Shown here piece by piece: positions 1 through 8,327 of a stretch of 64,000 bases of DNA; positions within the stretch are counted from its first letter, which is position 1, and the number at the start of each line of letters is the position of its first letter. The notes beneath the pieces are model-generated. The model searched no databases, was not told the origin of the DNA, and was given only the letters and a program-made list of their open reading frames with translations. Location: NCBI GenBank assembly GCA_016699535.1, contig CP064980.1:992001-1056000 (forward strand), given 5' to 3'. Made by a program: the position numbers and the translations under genes. This DNA comes from Myxococcales bacterium (lineage in GTDB: Bacteria; Myxococcota_A; Polyangia; Polyangiales; GCA-016699535).

Positions 1-26
1 TTGTTTGAGTTTGCTTTGATAGCAGT

Positions 27-963
27 TTAATCTTTATAAAGTATCTGCGAACCATTCCAAACTCCGGGCCAAACATTATCATGTTCTTTCGTCCACATCA
101 TTCTGTGATCTTGGTCCAATCGTGCAATCGTGCCAAACTTCGGGAGCTCAACTGGAGGTCCAGTGTAGTTGGGGTTTTCGTAGGCAATGAAAGCGTAATG
201 TGTCTTGTCTATGTACCTACATAGGTTCAAAACCATCACGAACGCCAGATTCTCATCGACTTCGGTGAAGAACACTCCGTGACGTTCGTGTGGGATATAA
301 ATGTGTTTATCTCTCTGAACTGTTTCCCCAAAAAGCCGAAAACCGACGATGTCATCATGGTACGCTAGGTTTAAATTGCGTTGTGGACAAAGCACGATAC
401 CGTGCGGGTGAGCGATTGGTCTCGTTTGCGCGCGCCTTGTCTAGAGCTGTGATGATTCGATCGTCATATTCGCCCTCAACAATTTTATGATTCACAACCT
501 TTCCAGGTTGATCTGGTGCTTTTACCTGGAGAAAAAAGGATTCGCCGTAAGCGTTTTTCAGACGTAAATCCGCATCTGTGTTTTGAGCACACGTCGTGGG
601 TTCATATTCGCCAAACTGCCAACCCGTTTTGCAAAGGACGTAGGCAGTTTGAGCTTCAGCCAATCGCGATTGAAGGTTTAGATGTGCCAAGTCGTTCGGA
701 TTCGGTGGTTGTTGGGAAGACCCATTTAGCCGTCTGAAATTTATACCGATCGGTTTTAGAACCTCATCCAGGAAACCATTTTGACTGGCGAAATGTAGCC
801 AGCGACCCACCTCCGCCAACCAGTCGCGTTGAAACTCGCTTTCAAGTCGGTAAGTCACTAGGCTGGAATGCCAATCTTGGCCCAAGGTTTCCTGGGCAAA
901 TTTGACGGCTTCTCGTTCTCTGATATCGGCAATGTCGTTAACGTGTACGTAAATATTCTTCAT
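27..963 (-). CDS. PD-(D/E)XK-like hypothetical protein, split by a frameshift
   Basis: Function not recognised. The first frame (963 down to about 400) carries a stretch DADLRLKN followed by FFLQVKAP, which has the D...(Q)xK spacing of a PD-(D/E)XK nuclease core. The second frame (about 400 down to 27) continues naturally with HGIVLCPQRN. The join lies at a GGG run near 406-408, so one indel restores about 310 residues. I chose the ATG at 963 over an upstream TTG at 999 because the sequence before it is not convincingly coding. It neighbours toxin-antitoxin and restriction genes, so a nuclease role is plausible but inferred from one weak motif. Confidence 0.5.
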
Positions 964-1240
964 ACTAATGATAAAATGGTTGCAAAACCCTAAATTCAAG
1001 CCCGATCATTCGATGGTGACCCGCAGGGGTTGATTCCGCACCGTAGATCAAGGGTGATTTCAACGCAGTTTGAACAGAATCGCACGCCATGAACTTTGGA
1101 GAGCATTTCGTTTTGTTCAAGTTTCTTCCGAATAGCCCTAAAAGCCACGGGCGAAGTGATTCCCTGCGTGTCACCCAAAGAGTCGGCTCAGTAGAATCCC
1201 GAATTGCTGAAAACACTAGCTTTTTTTCGTCCGTAGTCCT

Positions 1241-1274
1241 AAAACTTGATATTTTATCAAGTTTTGTCTATACT
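1241..1274 (+). promoter_or_regulatory. Promoter with embedded palindromic operator of the DUF4258/MqsA-like pair
   Basis: A perfect inverted repeat with arms AAAACTTGAT and ATCAAGTTTT and a 5-nt centre spans 1241-1265. It overlaps a good sigma70-type promoter: -35 TTGATA at 1246-1251, 17-nt spacer, -10 TATACT at 1269-1274. The toxin ATG at 1287 is only about 6 nt past the expected start site, so the mRNA is probably nearly leaderless. Autorepression by the HTH antitoxin is inferred. Confidence 0.75.
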
Positions 1275-1286
1275 TGAATATGACCC

Positions 1287-1589
1287 ATGCACGCATCGAT
1301 AAACAAGGAGGAGGCTCGAGCGGCAATCAGAAGGATTATCCAAACCGGAACGGTGACCTTTACTGGGCATGCGAGAAAGGAAATGAGCAATGACCATTTG
1401 GGAGAAATCGATGTGCTCAATGTATTGCGTGGTGGATGGGTCGAGGGGCCAGAATGGGAAAATGGCGGATGGCGCTACAAAGTATGCACTCAGAAAATTA
1501 CCGTAGTTGTTGAGTTTGAGTGCGAAGACGACATGAGTATTGAACAAGAGTTAGACGAGGTAGTGATCATTACGGCGTGGAGGTTATGA
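1287..1589 (+). CDS. DUF4258-family putative toxin
   Basis: A 100-residue protein with the DUF4258 pattern: an N-terminal helix, then FTGHARKEM, a DVLNVLRGG helix, and strands ending in ITAWRL. This family is usually encoded with an MqsA/YgiT-type antitoxin and resembles small RNase-like toxins. The next gene is exactly such an antitoxin, and its start overlaps this stop codon. The start at 1287 fits the promoter just upstream. The activity has not been shown for this sequence, and the exact target is unknown. Confidence 0.8.
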   Translation: MHASINKEEARAAIRRIIQTGTVTFTGHARKEMSNDHLGEIDVLNVLRGGWVEGPEWENGGWRYKVCTQKITVVVEFECEDDMSIEQELDEVVIITAWRL

Positions 1590-2068
1590 TGAAGAGGTGT
1601 AGAAATTGCGGTTCTCGAACGCTTGTACAAAGTGTGCAAGACCGTCAGCTTGACTCGCTTCCGTCGGTGCGCGTCTGTGGGTTGAAAGTTAGCCGTTGCC
1701 AAGAGTGCGGCGAAGAAGCGGTTTCTATTCCTCGGCTCGAACAGCTTCACCGCGTTGTTGCGCATACGCTGGTCAAAAAGCCGGGCCTCTTGAGTGGCCC
1801 CCAAGTGAGATACCTGCGGAAGTGGTTGGGTTGGGCCGCTCAGGATCTCGCTCGCCGTTTTGATCTCACGCCGGAACACGTTTCAAGAATCGAAAACGGT
1901 CACCTTCGGATATCGGTAACTGCCGATCGTCTACTTCGAATGCTCGTGCTAACAAAAGATCCTGTCGAAAAGTACTCCCCAGAGGAGTTGCTAGACACCC
2001 CAGTCTCCGAGCATCCGTTTGATCTCACAATCCGGTCTTCTGACCACGAATGGGATGCGGTTGCGTGA
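1586..2068 (+). CDS. MqsA/YgiT-type antitoxin with zinc finger and HTH
   Basis: Predicted antitoxin and autoregulator. The N-terminus has two CxxC pairs (CRNC and CQEC about 35 residues apart), a YgiT-type zinc-binding domain. The middle (LRKWLGWAAQDLARRF, then TPEHVSRIENG) is an XRE-type helix-turn-helix. The reading frame is open from GTG 1577, but GGAGG at 1579-1583 favours ATG 1589, or 1586, both overlapping the toxin TGA at 1587-1589. Toxin-first order is as in mqsRA. The antitoxin probably binds the perfect palindrome at 1241-1265. Confidence 0.85.
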   Translation: MMKRCRNCGSRTLVQSVQDRQLDSLPSVRVCGLKVSRCQECGEEAVSIPRLEQLHRVVAHTLVKKPGLLSGPQVRYLRKWLGWAAQDLARRFDLTPEHVSRIENGHLRISVTADRLLRMLVLTKDPVEKYSPEELLDTPVSEHPFDLTIRSSDHEWDAVA

Positions 2069-2174
2069 GATCGCAAACCCGGGGAGATGAGACTTATTTC
2101 TGAGACAAGGACAGCGACCGCCGGGGATGAGTCACGTGTCTCTCGATTTAATTTTTTTCGCTTGATTTGGGACC

Positions 2175-2868
2175 CTAGGTGCTCACCATTTTTCGGATTC
2201 TTTCAAGCACGATGCGGTCGCGTCCTTCTTCGACGTGTCCGGGAAGCGCGTTGATGAACTCATCGTTGCGTAGGTATGCTTTAAGGTCGTCTTTATGAAA
2301 CGCTGCGCTTCATGGTCGAGGCAACGCTCCAGTTCTTCAACCAGCTCTCTCCCTGCCGTCGATGACGGCAATGATGTCCTCTATATCGTGGCTCGCGTAG
2401 AAATCGTTGTTGCCTCTTGAAGCGAAGGCTTCGAGTTTTGTGGCAATGAAAAGTGGCGCCGTGACCATGCGGATTGAATGCGTACCGAGAGTTTGCGTTG
2501 CGGCGTGGCTCAGCACGCTTGGGTACCATCGGTTGGTAAACCCAAGGACATTTTTCTGACATGGGCATGATGTCAAAACGCATGCCGTTTTTTGTCCAAG
2601 CGCAAAGCGGCGCTTTGTTTTCTGGATCTTGATACTCGTGAAAGCCGTGTTCTTTGAGTTTTGGATACAACACGTTGTAGTAGTCAGCCCGTGTTGTGAT
2701 CTCTACGACGACGTCAATGTCGTCGGTTTGCCGTACGGGCGGCGCTGCTTTGTCGGTCAAAAAAAGGTCGACGAGGGTGCCTCCAACAAATACCACTTCA
2801 TGGACAAGATCACCCAGTGCTTCGGCAGCGCGGATCAAAAGCATGCGGTTGGGAAGGTCTTTTTTCAT
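2175..2868 (-). pseudogene. AbiEii-like nucleotidyltransferase, multiply frameshifted
   Basis: The N-terminal 110 residues contain FVGGT followed by DDIDVVVE, the GG(T/S)...DxD signature of the nucleotidyltransferase fold used by AbiEii-like toxins. The protein then jumps frame several times: APLFIATKLEAFASRG is read in a second frame, ELVEELERCLDHEAQRF in a third, and the natural C-terminus (LRNDEFINALPGHVEEGRDR) in another, ending at 2175. Correcting about four single-base shifts gives roughly 230 residues. Its start overlaps the stop of the upstream HTH gene (ATGA at 2865-2868), so the two form an operon. The shifts may be sequencing errors or decay. Confidence 0.65.
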
Positions 2869-3368
2869 GCGCTAAGGAGTTCTTCCCATTTCTTTGTCGC
2901 AAGGCTTCGTTCCCGAGCCCTTCCGACCCGCAGTGCATCGAGCAATGCCAGTCGCTGGTAGAGTTCGGGATCGTCTTTGACGATTTTAGGTATGGATCTA
3001 TAAAGCGGTTCGATGCTCTCGCCTCGTTCTGAACCCTGTTCATCAGCCCAAACGAGGGGAACACCCGAGTTTCGTATTTGTTCAGAGAGTGGTTTAGCCG
3101 AAGCGGCTGTTGGGACGCCCCGCTTAAGCGCTCCTCGCTCTGCGGGAAATGCATACTTGGCCCCATGAATAATAAACTCTTTGAGCGCACGCTTATCGAC
3201 ATCTAGCGAGTTTGCGCGAAGAAGCTTTGCTCGCTGCAATCGTTTCACAGAATTGTACGCCTGAGATGGACTTAGCAACAGTGCCTTCCCAAGTTGCGCA
3301 TAGGTCGGCTCTTCACTCATCGCACTGAGCTTAAGTCCAACCAACAAATCTAAGGGTAGCAGCCTCAT
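2865..3368 (-). CDS. Winged-helix regulator paired with the nucleotidyltransferase
   Basis: A 167-residue protein. Residues 1-60 read as a winged helix (LSPSQAYNSVKRLQRAKLL). The middle has a GAKYAFPAERG stretch typical of regulators encoded next to nucleotidyltransferase genes. ATG at 3368 lies just below an AT-rich inverted repeat. By position and 4-nt overlap it should be the antitoxin and autorepressor partner of the downstream nucleotidyltransferase. Direct toxin inhibition is inferred from the layout only. Confidence 0.7.
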   Translation of the reverse strand: MRLLPLDLLVGLKLSAMSEEPTYAQLGKALLLSPSQAYNSVKRLQRAKLLRANSLDVDKRALKEFIIHGAKYAFPAERGALKRGVPTAASAKPLSEQIRNSGVPLVWADEQGSERGESIEPLYRSIPKIVKDDPELYQRLALLDALRVGRARERSLATKKWEELLSA

Positions 3369-3371
3369 ACC

Positions 3372-3398
3372 TATATTCTATATTCTAAAAAATAGAAT
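3372..3398 (-). promoter_or_regulatory. Operator-like inverted repeat upstream of the HTH gene
   Basis: ATTCTA (3382-3387) and TAGAAT (3393-3398) form an inverted repeat with a 5-nt centre. A further ATATTCT half-site lies beside it. It sits 4-30 nt upstream of the ATG at 3368, in the promoter position. Confidence 0.5.
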
Positions 3399-3537
3399 GC
3401 AAATTAAAATAGGCCTTTTGTGGAGACGCGCATAATATCAATGACTTAGAGACCTGCTTTTAGCGAAGGGTAGGTATCTTCGCCTGTAATTTCTTGTCGC
3501 GGGTTGCCGACCGACAGTTTATAGTAATGTAAGTATT

Positions 3538-3623
3538 ACTACTATTAGTAGTAAACCATGCACTAACACCAACCATCTGTCGCAAAAGTTTGAAATTATG
3601 TTATTATTACTACTATGAGTAGT
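3538..3623 (+). promoter_or_regulatory. Paired operators of the AbiE locus
   Basis: Two near-identical 15-bp palindromes, ACTACTATTAGTAGT at 3538-3552 and ACTACTATGAGTAGT at 3609-3623, lie 71 bp apart. The second overlaps the abiEi start codon at 3615. Known AbiE systems are autorepressed by AbiEi binding two inverted repeats, which matches. A -10-like TATTAT lies just before the second operator. Confidence 0.75.
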
Positions 3624-4392
3624 GGACACAACACTAAAATAAACCAAGTTCTCAAGGAGTGGCGACCTGGAATGGTAGCCACTCAAAGGTGGCTAGACAG
3701 TCGTGGTGTGTACTACCAACTCGCTGATCGCTATGTTCGAGGTGGTTGGTTTCAAAAGCTGGCGGTCGGTGTGTATTGCCGCGCGGGTGATCGACCTTCC
3801 TGGGCGGGCGCTGTTCACGCTCTGCAGGTGCACGATGAGCATTGTGTTTATCCCGGCGGTAAAGCCGCACTCGTGATGTTGGGTCACGGTCATTTTGTGC
3901 AGCGTGGCGAATCGAAGCTCACTCTTTTCGGTCCTCCAGCAAGTCGGTTGCCAAAGTGGTTTGCCGAGCATGATTGGGGTCTGAAAGTCGAATATAGGAC
4001 GAACGTTCTTTTCGATGATGCAGCGCTTGGCTTGAGCAAACGAGATATCGACGGATTTCAGATGCAACTGTCGGGCGCAGAGCGAGCCATGCTGGAGATG
4101 TTGCTGGATGTCCCAGGTGAGATAAGCGTTGGGGATGCATCGGCCATCGCAAGGGGGGCTTACCACCCTGCGCCCCTATGTACTGCAACGGCTTTTGGAG
4201 TCTTGTTCGGTCCGTTAAGTAAAGCGCCTCGCGCTCTTGCTCGGCGATCATTCAGAACACCGTTGGATGGGCAAGCTTTCCCTTGAGCGCGTGGATTTGG
4301 GTTCTGGCAAGCGAGTGCTAGGCGGCGGCGGTCACTATTACTCCGCCTATCAGCTCTCGCTTCCCGAGAGCTTGGAGTCAGCGGGAGATTAA
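3615..4392 (+). pseudogene. abiEi: AbiEi-family antitoxin, broken
   Basis: Antitoxin and repressor of a type IV AbiE toxin-antitoxin system. The N-terminal part (TQRWLDSRGVYYQLADRY) is the winged helix. The C-terminal part is recognised as LTTLRPYVLQRLLESC, then VKRLALLLGDHSEHRW and LSLERVDLGSGKRVLGGG, the typical AbiEi core. A frameshift lies in the GGGGGG run at about 4153-4158. After correction an in-frame TAA remains at 4216-4218, so this gene looks truly inactivated. The true C-terminus ends at 4392, directly against the toxin frame. Confidence 0.75.
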
Positions 4393-5144
4393 TCGAAGCC
4401 CGTAACGAAAGCCTAAATGGTATTTGTACTGCGTTGAAACGCATCAAAAAAGGTATTCAGCAATCGATTCCTGAAGCAAAAGTCAAAGGAATCGCAGCTA
4501 GTGGCGTGGATGTGGCTCGACTGATGGTACGCCGCGATGGCGCTACCGTTAAGATCGAGCCTAATTTTATCCTTCGAGGCACGGTCTTTTCGCCGATAGA
4601 AATGGAACTGTGCCAAACTGCGCAAAGGGAATTTGAGCTGTTCACTACGGCCCTTGTGGTGAGCCACGCAGATCTCTATGGAGGGAAGCTTTGTGCGGCG
4701 CTCGATCGTCAACATCCTCGTGACCTTTTTGATGTAAAGTTGTTGCTAGAGACGGAAGGTCTCAGCGATTCAGTACGTAAAGCCTTTGTTGTGTACCTTG
4801 CAAGTCACAACCGGCCAATGCACGAATTGCTTAGTCCAAACTTTTTAGATCTTCGCAGCGCGTACGAGGGCGAGTTTATGGGTATGGTCGATAACGTTTC
4901 GCCGTTACAGGAGCTTGAAGCAGTTCGAAAAGATCTAGTGAGGCGAATTCAACAAAGCCTAACCGACAAAGAGCGTGCATTTCTATTGTCCGTAAAACGT
5001 GGCAACCCTGATTGGAATGCGCTCGATGTTTCCGGTATCGAAAGACTGCCCGGCATACAATGGAAGCTTGCTAACATCCAACGAATGAGCAAATCCAAAC
5101 AGAAAGAACATCAAGCAAAGCTTGAAAAGGTATTGAATATATAA
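4392..5144 (+). pseudogene. abiEii: AbiEii toxin lacking its N-terminal catalytic region
   Basis: The C-terminal two thirds of an AbiEii nucleotidyltransferase are clear: HADLYGGKLCAALDRQHPRD and DLFDVKLLLETEGL are family hallmarks. The N-terminal part, which should carry the GGT...DxD nucleotidyl-transfer motif (roughly the first 70-90 residues), is missing. The frame is open from 4392, exactly at the end of abiEi, with only weak starts such as TTG 4434. An internal deletion between the two genes is the simplest explanation. The remaining protein should be catalytically dead. Confidence 0.75.
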
Positions 5145-5253
5145 ACCCTACAGGAATCCGCCAATAACATCGAAAACCATGAAAACAACGCTTAATTTAC
5201 GGAAATGAATGCAGAGGGTAAATTGACGACACACATCCGGCAATGGAGGCAAC

Positions 5254-6185
5254 GTGGCGATACCGAAGTTCGACGAAATCACAAAACCACTGTTGGAAAT
5301 GTCGCTGATGGAAAAGTGCGCACACTTGCTGAAGCCACTGAAGAAGTAGCGAACCACTTTGGTTTGAGCGAAGAGGAGCGAAACCGCAAACTCCCTTCAA
5401 GGACACGCAGCTATATCTTGGACCGCACTGGCTGGGCGCGTTCCTATCTGAAAATGGCTGGTCTTGTCGATTATCCACGACGGGGTACCTTGCGGATTAC
5501 CGAGCTTGGCCGTCGGCTTGTCAAAGATCTTCCTGAAAAAATCGATAAGAAGTTCCTTGCTGAAAACTATCCTGACTACAAAGCACACCGTGAGCGGATG
5601 AGACAATTGCGGCGCGAAAAAACAGGCTCTAGCGATGATAGCGACAATGGGAGCGATGACGAGCTCACTCCCGAGGAGCAAATTCAGTTGGCCCACGAGT
5701 CCATCGAACAAGCGCTTTCTGATGAACTGCTGGATTTGATTCTTCATCAATCGCCTGAATTCTTCGAAAAGCTTGTGGTCGATCTCATGTTGAAGATGGG
5801 CTACGGCGGCTCCCGTGAAGAAGCCGGCCAGTCGTTGGGGAAAAGCGGCGATGAAGGCATCGACGGCACCATCAAAGAAGACCGACTCGGGCTCGATGTG
5901 ATCTACCTTCAGGCGAAACGTTGGCGGGACGGCACGGTGGGTCGCCCTGAGGTACAGAAGTTTGCGGGTGCACTGCAAGGCAAACGCGCAAAGAAGGGCG
6001 TCTTTATTACGACATCTAGCTTTGCATCTTCGGCCTATGACTACGCCGAATCAATCGATTCCAAAATTATTCTGATTGACGGAAGACGCCTTAGCGAGTT
6101 GATGCTCGAACACGGCGTTGGTCTCAATGTCACCGCAAGCTATGACATCAAAAGCATCGATTCAGACTACTTCGACGAACAGTAA
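5254..6185 (+). CDS. mrr: Mrr-type restriction endonuclease, one frameshift
   Basis: A type IV, modification-dependent endonuclease. The true start is GTG 5254 behind GGAGG (5245-5249), giving AIPKFDEITKPLLE. One base is missing in the AAA run at 5297-5299, after which the frame continues NVADGKVRTLAEA. The N-terminal domain (GWARSYLKMAGLVDYPRRG) is the Mrr winged helix. The C-terminal Mrr_cat domain has GDEGIDG and YLQAKRW, the D and QxK of a PD-(D/E)XK site. A shifted frame is also open from ATG 5205, but that N-terminus is not Mrr-like. Total about 310 residues, a normal family length. Confidence 0.88.
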
Positions 6186-6488
6186 TTGGAACTCTGAAGC
6201 TTGGGGCCATGATCGCTGGGTTCAAGCCAATGAAATTACTTCCTAACTGGAACAAAGCGCGGAAGTTCGCCGTGCGTTCCCAGCCCTGTCAGAAAGCCCG
6301 CCCATTGGCTGAGATCCGCAGTCAAAGCAACAACTTGCGTCTGCCGATCGCGGCCCCAAATTAAAACAAATTAAGGACCAAGTTTGTCGATGAGCTTTAG
6401 ACAGAGAATGCATCCTTTGCCTTTCCCGGCATAAAGATTGACTTTAGCAAAGCGAAGCGACTTGCGTGACGCAATGTTAGCTCAATGT
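6186..6488. other. Intergenic stretch with no supported gene
   Basis: About 300 bp between the mrr stop and the antitoxin stop on the other strand. No open frame with family-like sequence, hairpin terminator or repeat was recognised. Confidence 0.4.
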
Positions 6489-6794
6489 CTAGGCGACGCG
6501 TTTCTCATCTGAGGCAGGTTCAAAACGGATGCGGATACCGAGTTGGGCTAGGATGGCGCCGAGGCTGGATAGGCGAGGGTTGCCTTGCTCTGAGAGCATG
6601 CGGTAGAGAGACTCGCGGTTGAGTTCAGTTTCTTGAGACAGTTTATCGACGCCGCCTAAAGCTTTGGCTACGTGCCGCAGACCAAGAAGAAAAACTTCTT
6701 CGGATTCTTCTAAACACGCAGTGAGATACTCAGCGGCCTCTTCAGGATCTTGCAGTTGTTGGTGCAGCAACTCATTGTACTTAACTGTTTTCAT
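6489..6794 (-). CDS. HI1420-type addiction-module antidote (HTH)
   Basis: The antitoxin of the pair. It begins MKTVKYNELLHQQL and carries an HTH (GGVDKLSQETELNRESLYRM), the layout of the HI1420 antidote family. ATG 6794 is preferred over the longer open frame because homology begins there and the start overlaps the toxin 3' end by 14 nt. Toxin-first order with overlap suggests translational coupling. It ends with a short acidic/basic tail. Confidence 0.85.
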   Translation of the reverse strand: MKTVKYNELLHQQLQDPEEAAEYLTACLEESEEVFLLGLRHVAKALGGVDKLSQETELNRESLYRMLSEQGNPRLSSLGAILAQLGIRIRFEPASDEKRVA

Positions 6795-7098
6795 CTTTGT
6801 ACTCTTTCCAGTAAAGCTTTGCTTTCTCGATGTCCCTGGCTTGTGAGCTCTTGTCACCGCCACACAGCAAGACGACTACGGTCTGACCATCTCTTCCAAA
6901 ATAAACCCGGTAGCCTGGGCCAAAGCTGATGCGTAGCTCTGAGACGCCTCCACCGACTGATTTGCAGTCGCCAAAGTTCCCGAGTTCCAATCGGTTGATT
7001 CTTGCTCTAATTTTTGCTCTTGCACGTTTGTCCTTTAGAGCGCCAAGCCACTCAACAAATGGAACACTAGCTACGATCTGTTGAACAACTGGCTCCAT
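6781..7098 (-). CDS. RelE/ParE-superfamily toxin (HI1419/HigB-like)
   Basis: A 105-residue toxin of the phage-derived Gp49-like/HigB branch. Visible hallmarks are FVEWLGALKDKRARAKI at the N-terminus, GVSELRISFGPGYRVYF in the middle and VVVLLCGGDKSSQARDI near the end. Members cleave ribosome-bound mRNA or inhibit related targets. ATG 7098 follows a promoter with an inverted repeat. The antitoxin gene overlaps its 3' end. Confidence 0.88.
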   Translation of the reverse strand: MEPVVQQIVASVPFVEWLGALKDKRARAKIRARINRLELGNFGDCKSVGGGVSELRISFGPGYRVYFGRDGQTVVVLLCGGDKSSQARDIEKAKLYWKEYKDENS

Positions 7099-7130
7099 AG
7101 CTTATTGTAGCTTATAAACTACAGGCGTCA
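7099..7130 (-). promoter_or_regulatory. Promoter/operator of the HigBA-like pair
   Basis: On the minus strand a TTGACG -35, 16-nt spacer and TACAAT -10 precede ATG 7098 by a few bases, so the transcript is nearly leaderless. TGTAG (7106-7110) and CTACA (7119-7123) form an inverted repeat across the promoter, a likely antitoxin operator. Confidence 0.6.
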
Positions 7131-7419
7131 AGAAGGAGATTTACATGCAAGTTGAACCATTTATCGGGCCAATTTCGGGCCACGGTGAGGCAAGGAAGAG
7201 GCAACAAAGCTGACAACGCATTTTGTTTTCTAGGCAACGCAACTTTGAAGTGTGTTGGCCGATAACAACGGCATGAAATCTTATATCTGCGTTTGGCAAA
7301 CGGGCTTGTTGCGATTCACGAATCCCAAAGCCGTTTCGATTGCCTCAGGGCGTGTGCATGAAACAGAAACAAGCGCCTTTTTGGATAAAAAACCCAATAA
7401 AATCAGCTGCAAATGCTGT
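7131..7419. other. Intergenic stretch with no supported gene
   Basis: About 290 bp between divergent toxin-antitoxin loci. It includes short open frames without recognisable family sequence. No clear terminator or repeat was recognised. Confidence 0.35.
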
Positions 7420-7447
7420 TTGACTTACAGCATTTATGCTGTATACT
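7420..7447 (+). promoter_or_regulatory. hicAB promoter with operator
   Basis: -35 TTGACT at 7420-7425 and -10 TATACT at 7442-7447 with a 16-nt spacer. The palindrome CAGCAT-TT-ATGCTG (7428-7441) fills the spacer, as expected for HicB autorepression. The hicA ATG follows at 7453. Confidence 0.75.
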
Positions 7448-7452
7448 GATTA

Positions 7453-7644
7453 ATGCCGGTCTCTGGAAAACAAGTCATCAGGCGTTTGTTGGCTCAGGGT
7501 TGGCAGCGAAAAGGCCAGCAAGGCTCGCATGTGAAAATGATCAAGGGAGACACTATTGTTGTGGTTCCGGTCCATGGAAACAAAGACCTCGGAAAGGGAT
7601 TGCTCAAAGCGATCGAAAAGCAGTCAGGAGTGAAGCTTCGATGA
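7453..7644 (+). CDS. hicA: HicA mRNA interferase toxin
   Basis: A 63-residue HicA with the dsRBD-like fold. SGKQVIRRLLAQGW is followed by RKGQQGSHVKM, which contains the catalytic His of the G-S-H motif, then VVVPVHGNKDLGKGLLKAI. It degrades mRNA when free of HicB. Its stop overlaps the hicB start (ATGA at 7641-7644), so the two are coupled. It sits directly behind the palindrome-bearing promoter. Confidence 0.95.
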   Translation: MPVSGKQVIRRLLAQGWQRKGQQGSHVKMIKGDTIVVVPVHGNKDLGKGLLKAIEKQSGVKLR

Positions 7645-8051
7645 AGTACCAAGCAAAGATTTCCCAAGACGGCGATGGCTATTCTGTGGAGTTTCCGGAT
7701 CTGCCTGGTTGCTTTAGTGCCGGCGACACCTTGGAGCAAGCAAAGGTGAACGCAGCCGAAGCGCTCAGCCTATATCTGCAAGAAGCGCAGGATCCAGACT
7801 GGCAGCTCCCGGAAGCGAGGCGTCGCAAAGGCAAAGATTTGTATTGGCTTGAACCCAGTGATGAGGTGCGGATTGCCTTGCGTATACGAAGTTTGCGCAT
7901 GCGTGCTGGGCTAAATCAATCACGTTTTGCTAGGCGCCTGGGAATGCCGGTTCAACAGCTCCAAAAACTGGAAACACCGGGCAAATCCAATCCCACCTAT
8001 AAAATGCTCACGCGCATTTACCGCGAGGCCGGCGAAGAACTTCCATTTTGA
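7641..8051 (+). CDS. hicB: HicB antitoxin with C-terminal HTH
   Basis: A 136-residue antitoxin. Residues 1-60 (YQAKISQDGDGYSVEFPDLP, then GCFSAGDTLEQA) are the partial RNase H-like HicB fold that blocks HicA. The C-terminus (RSLRMRAGLNQSRFARRLG) is an XRE-type HTH for operator binding. ATG 7641 is chosen because homology begins there and overlaps the hicA stop; the frame is open further upstream without meaning. Confidence 0.95.
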   Translation: MKYQAKISQDGDGYSVEFPDLPGCFSAGDTLEQAKVNAAEALSLYLQEAQDPDWQLPEARRRKGKDLYWLEPSDEVRIALRIRSLRMRAGLNQSRFARRLGMPVQQLQKLETPGKSNPTYKMLTRIYREAGEELPF

Positions 8052-8082
8052 TACCGTAGTTTTTGCGAAGACGACATGGAAT

Positions 8083-8251
8083 AGGTGTCGAATAGGTGTC
8101 GGGTCGCTTCATGTAGACAACTTGGTTTATCTCTGGTTTTGCATCGACGCTGTTGTCCAACTTCAAAGCGGGTTAGGTTGTCTACATGAAGCGACCCGAC
8201 ACCTGACACGACACCTGACACAAGACGGTTGCTGACACCTTTTTGACACCT
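8083..8251. repeat. Perfect 28-bp inverted repeat with clustered GACACCT motifs
   Basis: Arms at 8094-8121 and 8177-8204 are exact reverse complements (28 of 28) around a 55-nt centre. The sequence GACACCT or its complement AGGTGTC occurs six times here (8083, 8094, 8198, 8210, 8234, 8245). The right-arm sequence recurs near 13838-13860 (imperfect) and 20648-20670, each time at the edge of a cargo block. The stretch around 8222-8242 also recurs near 20706-20726. A mobile-element end or REP-like unit is likely. Confidence 0.75.
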
Positions 8252-8327
8252 TTCTCGTCACAGGCACGAACTGGGCTCTGGCAATTAATTGGACTCACTG
8301 TCCTGCATGCCATCATAGTGCACAGAA

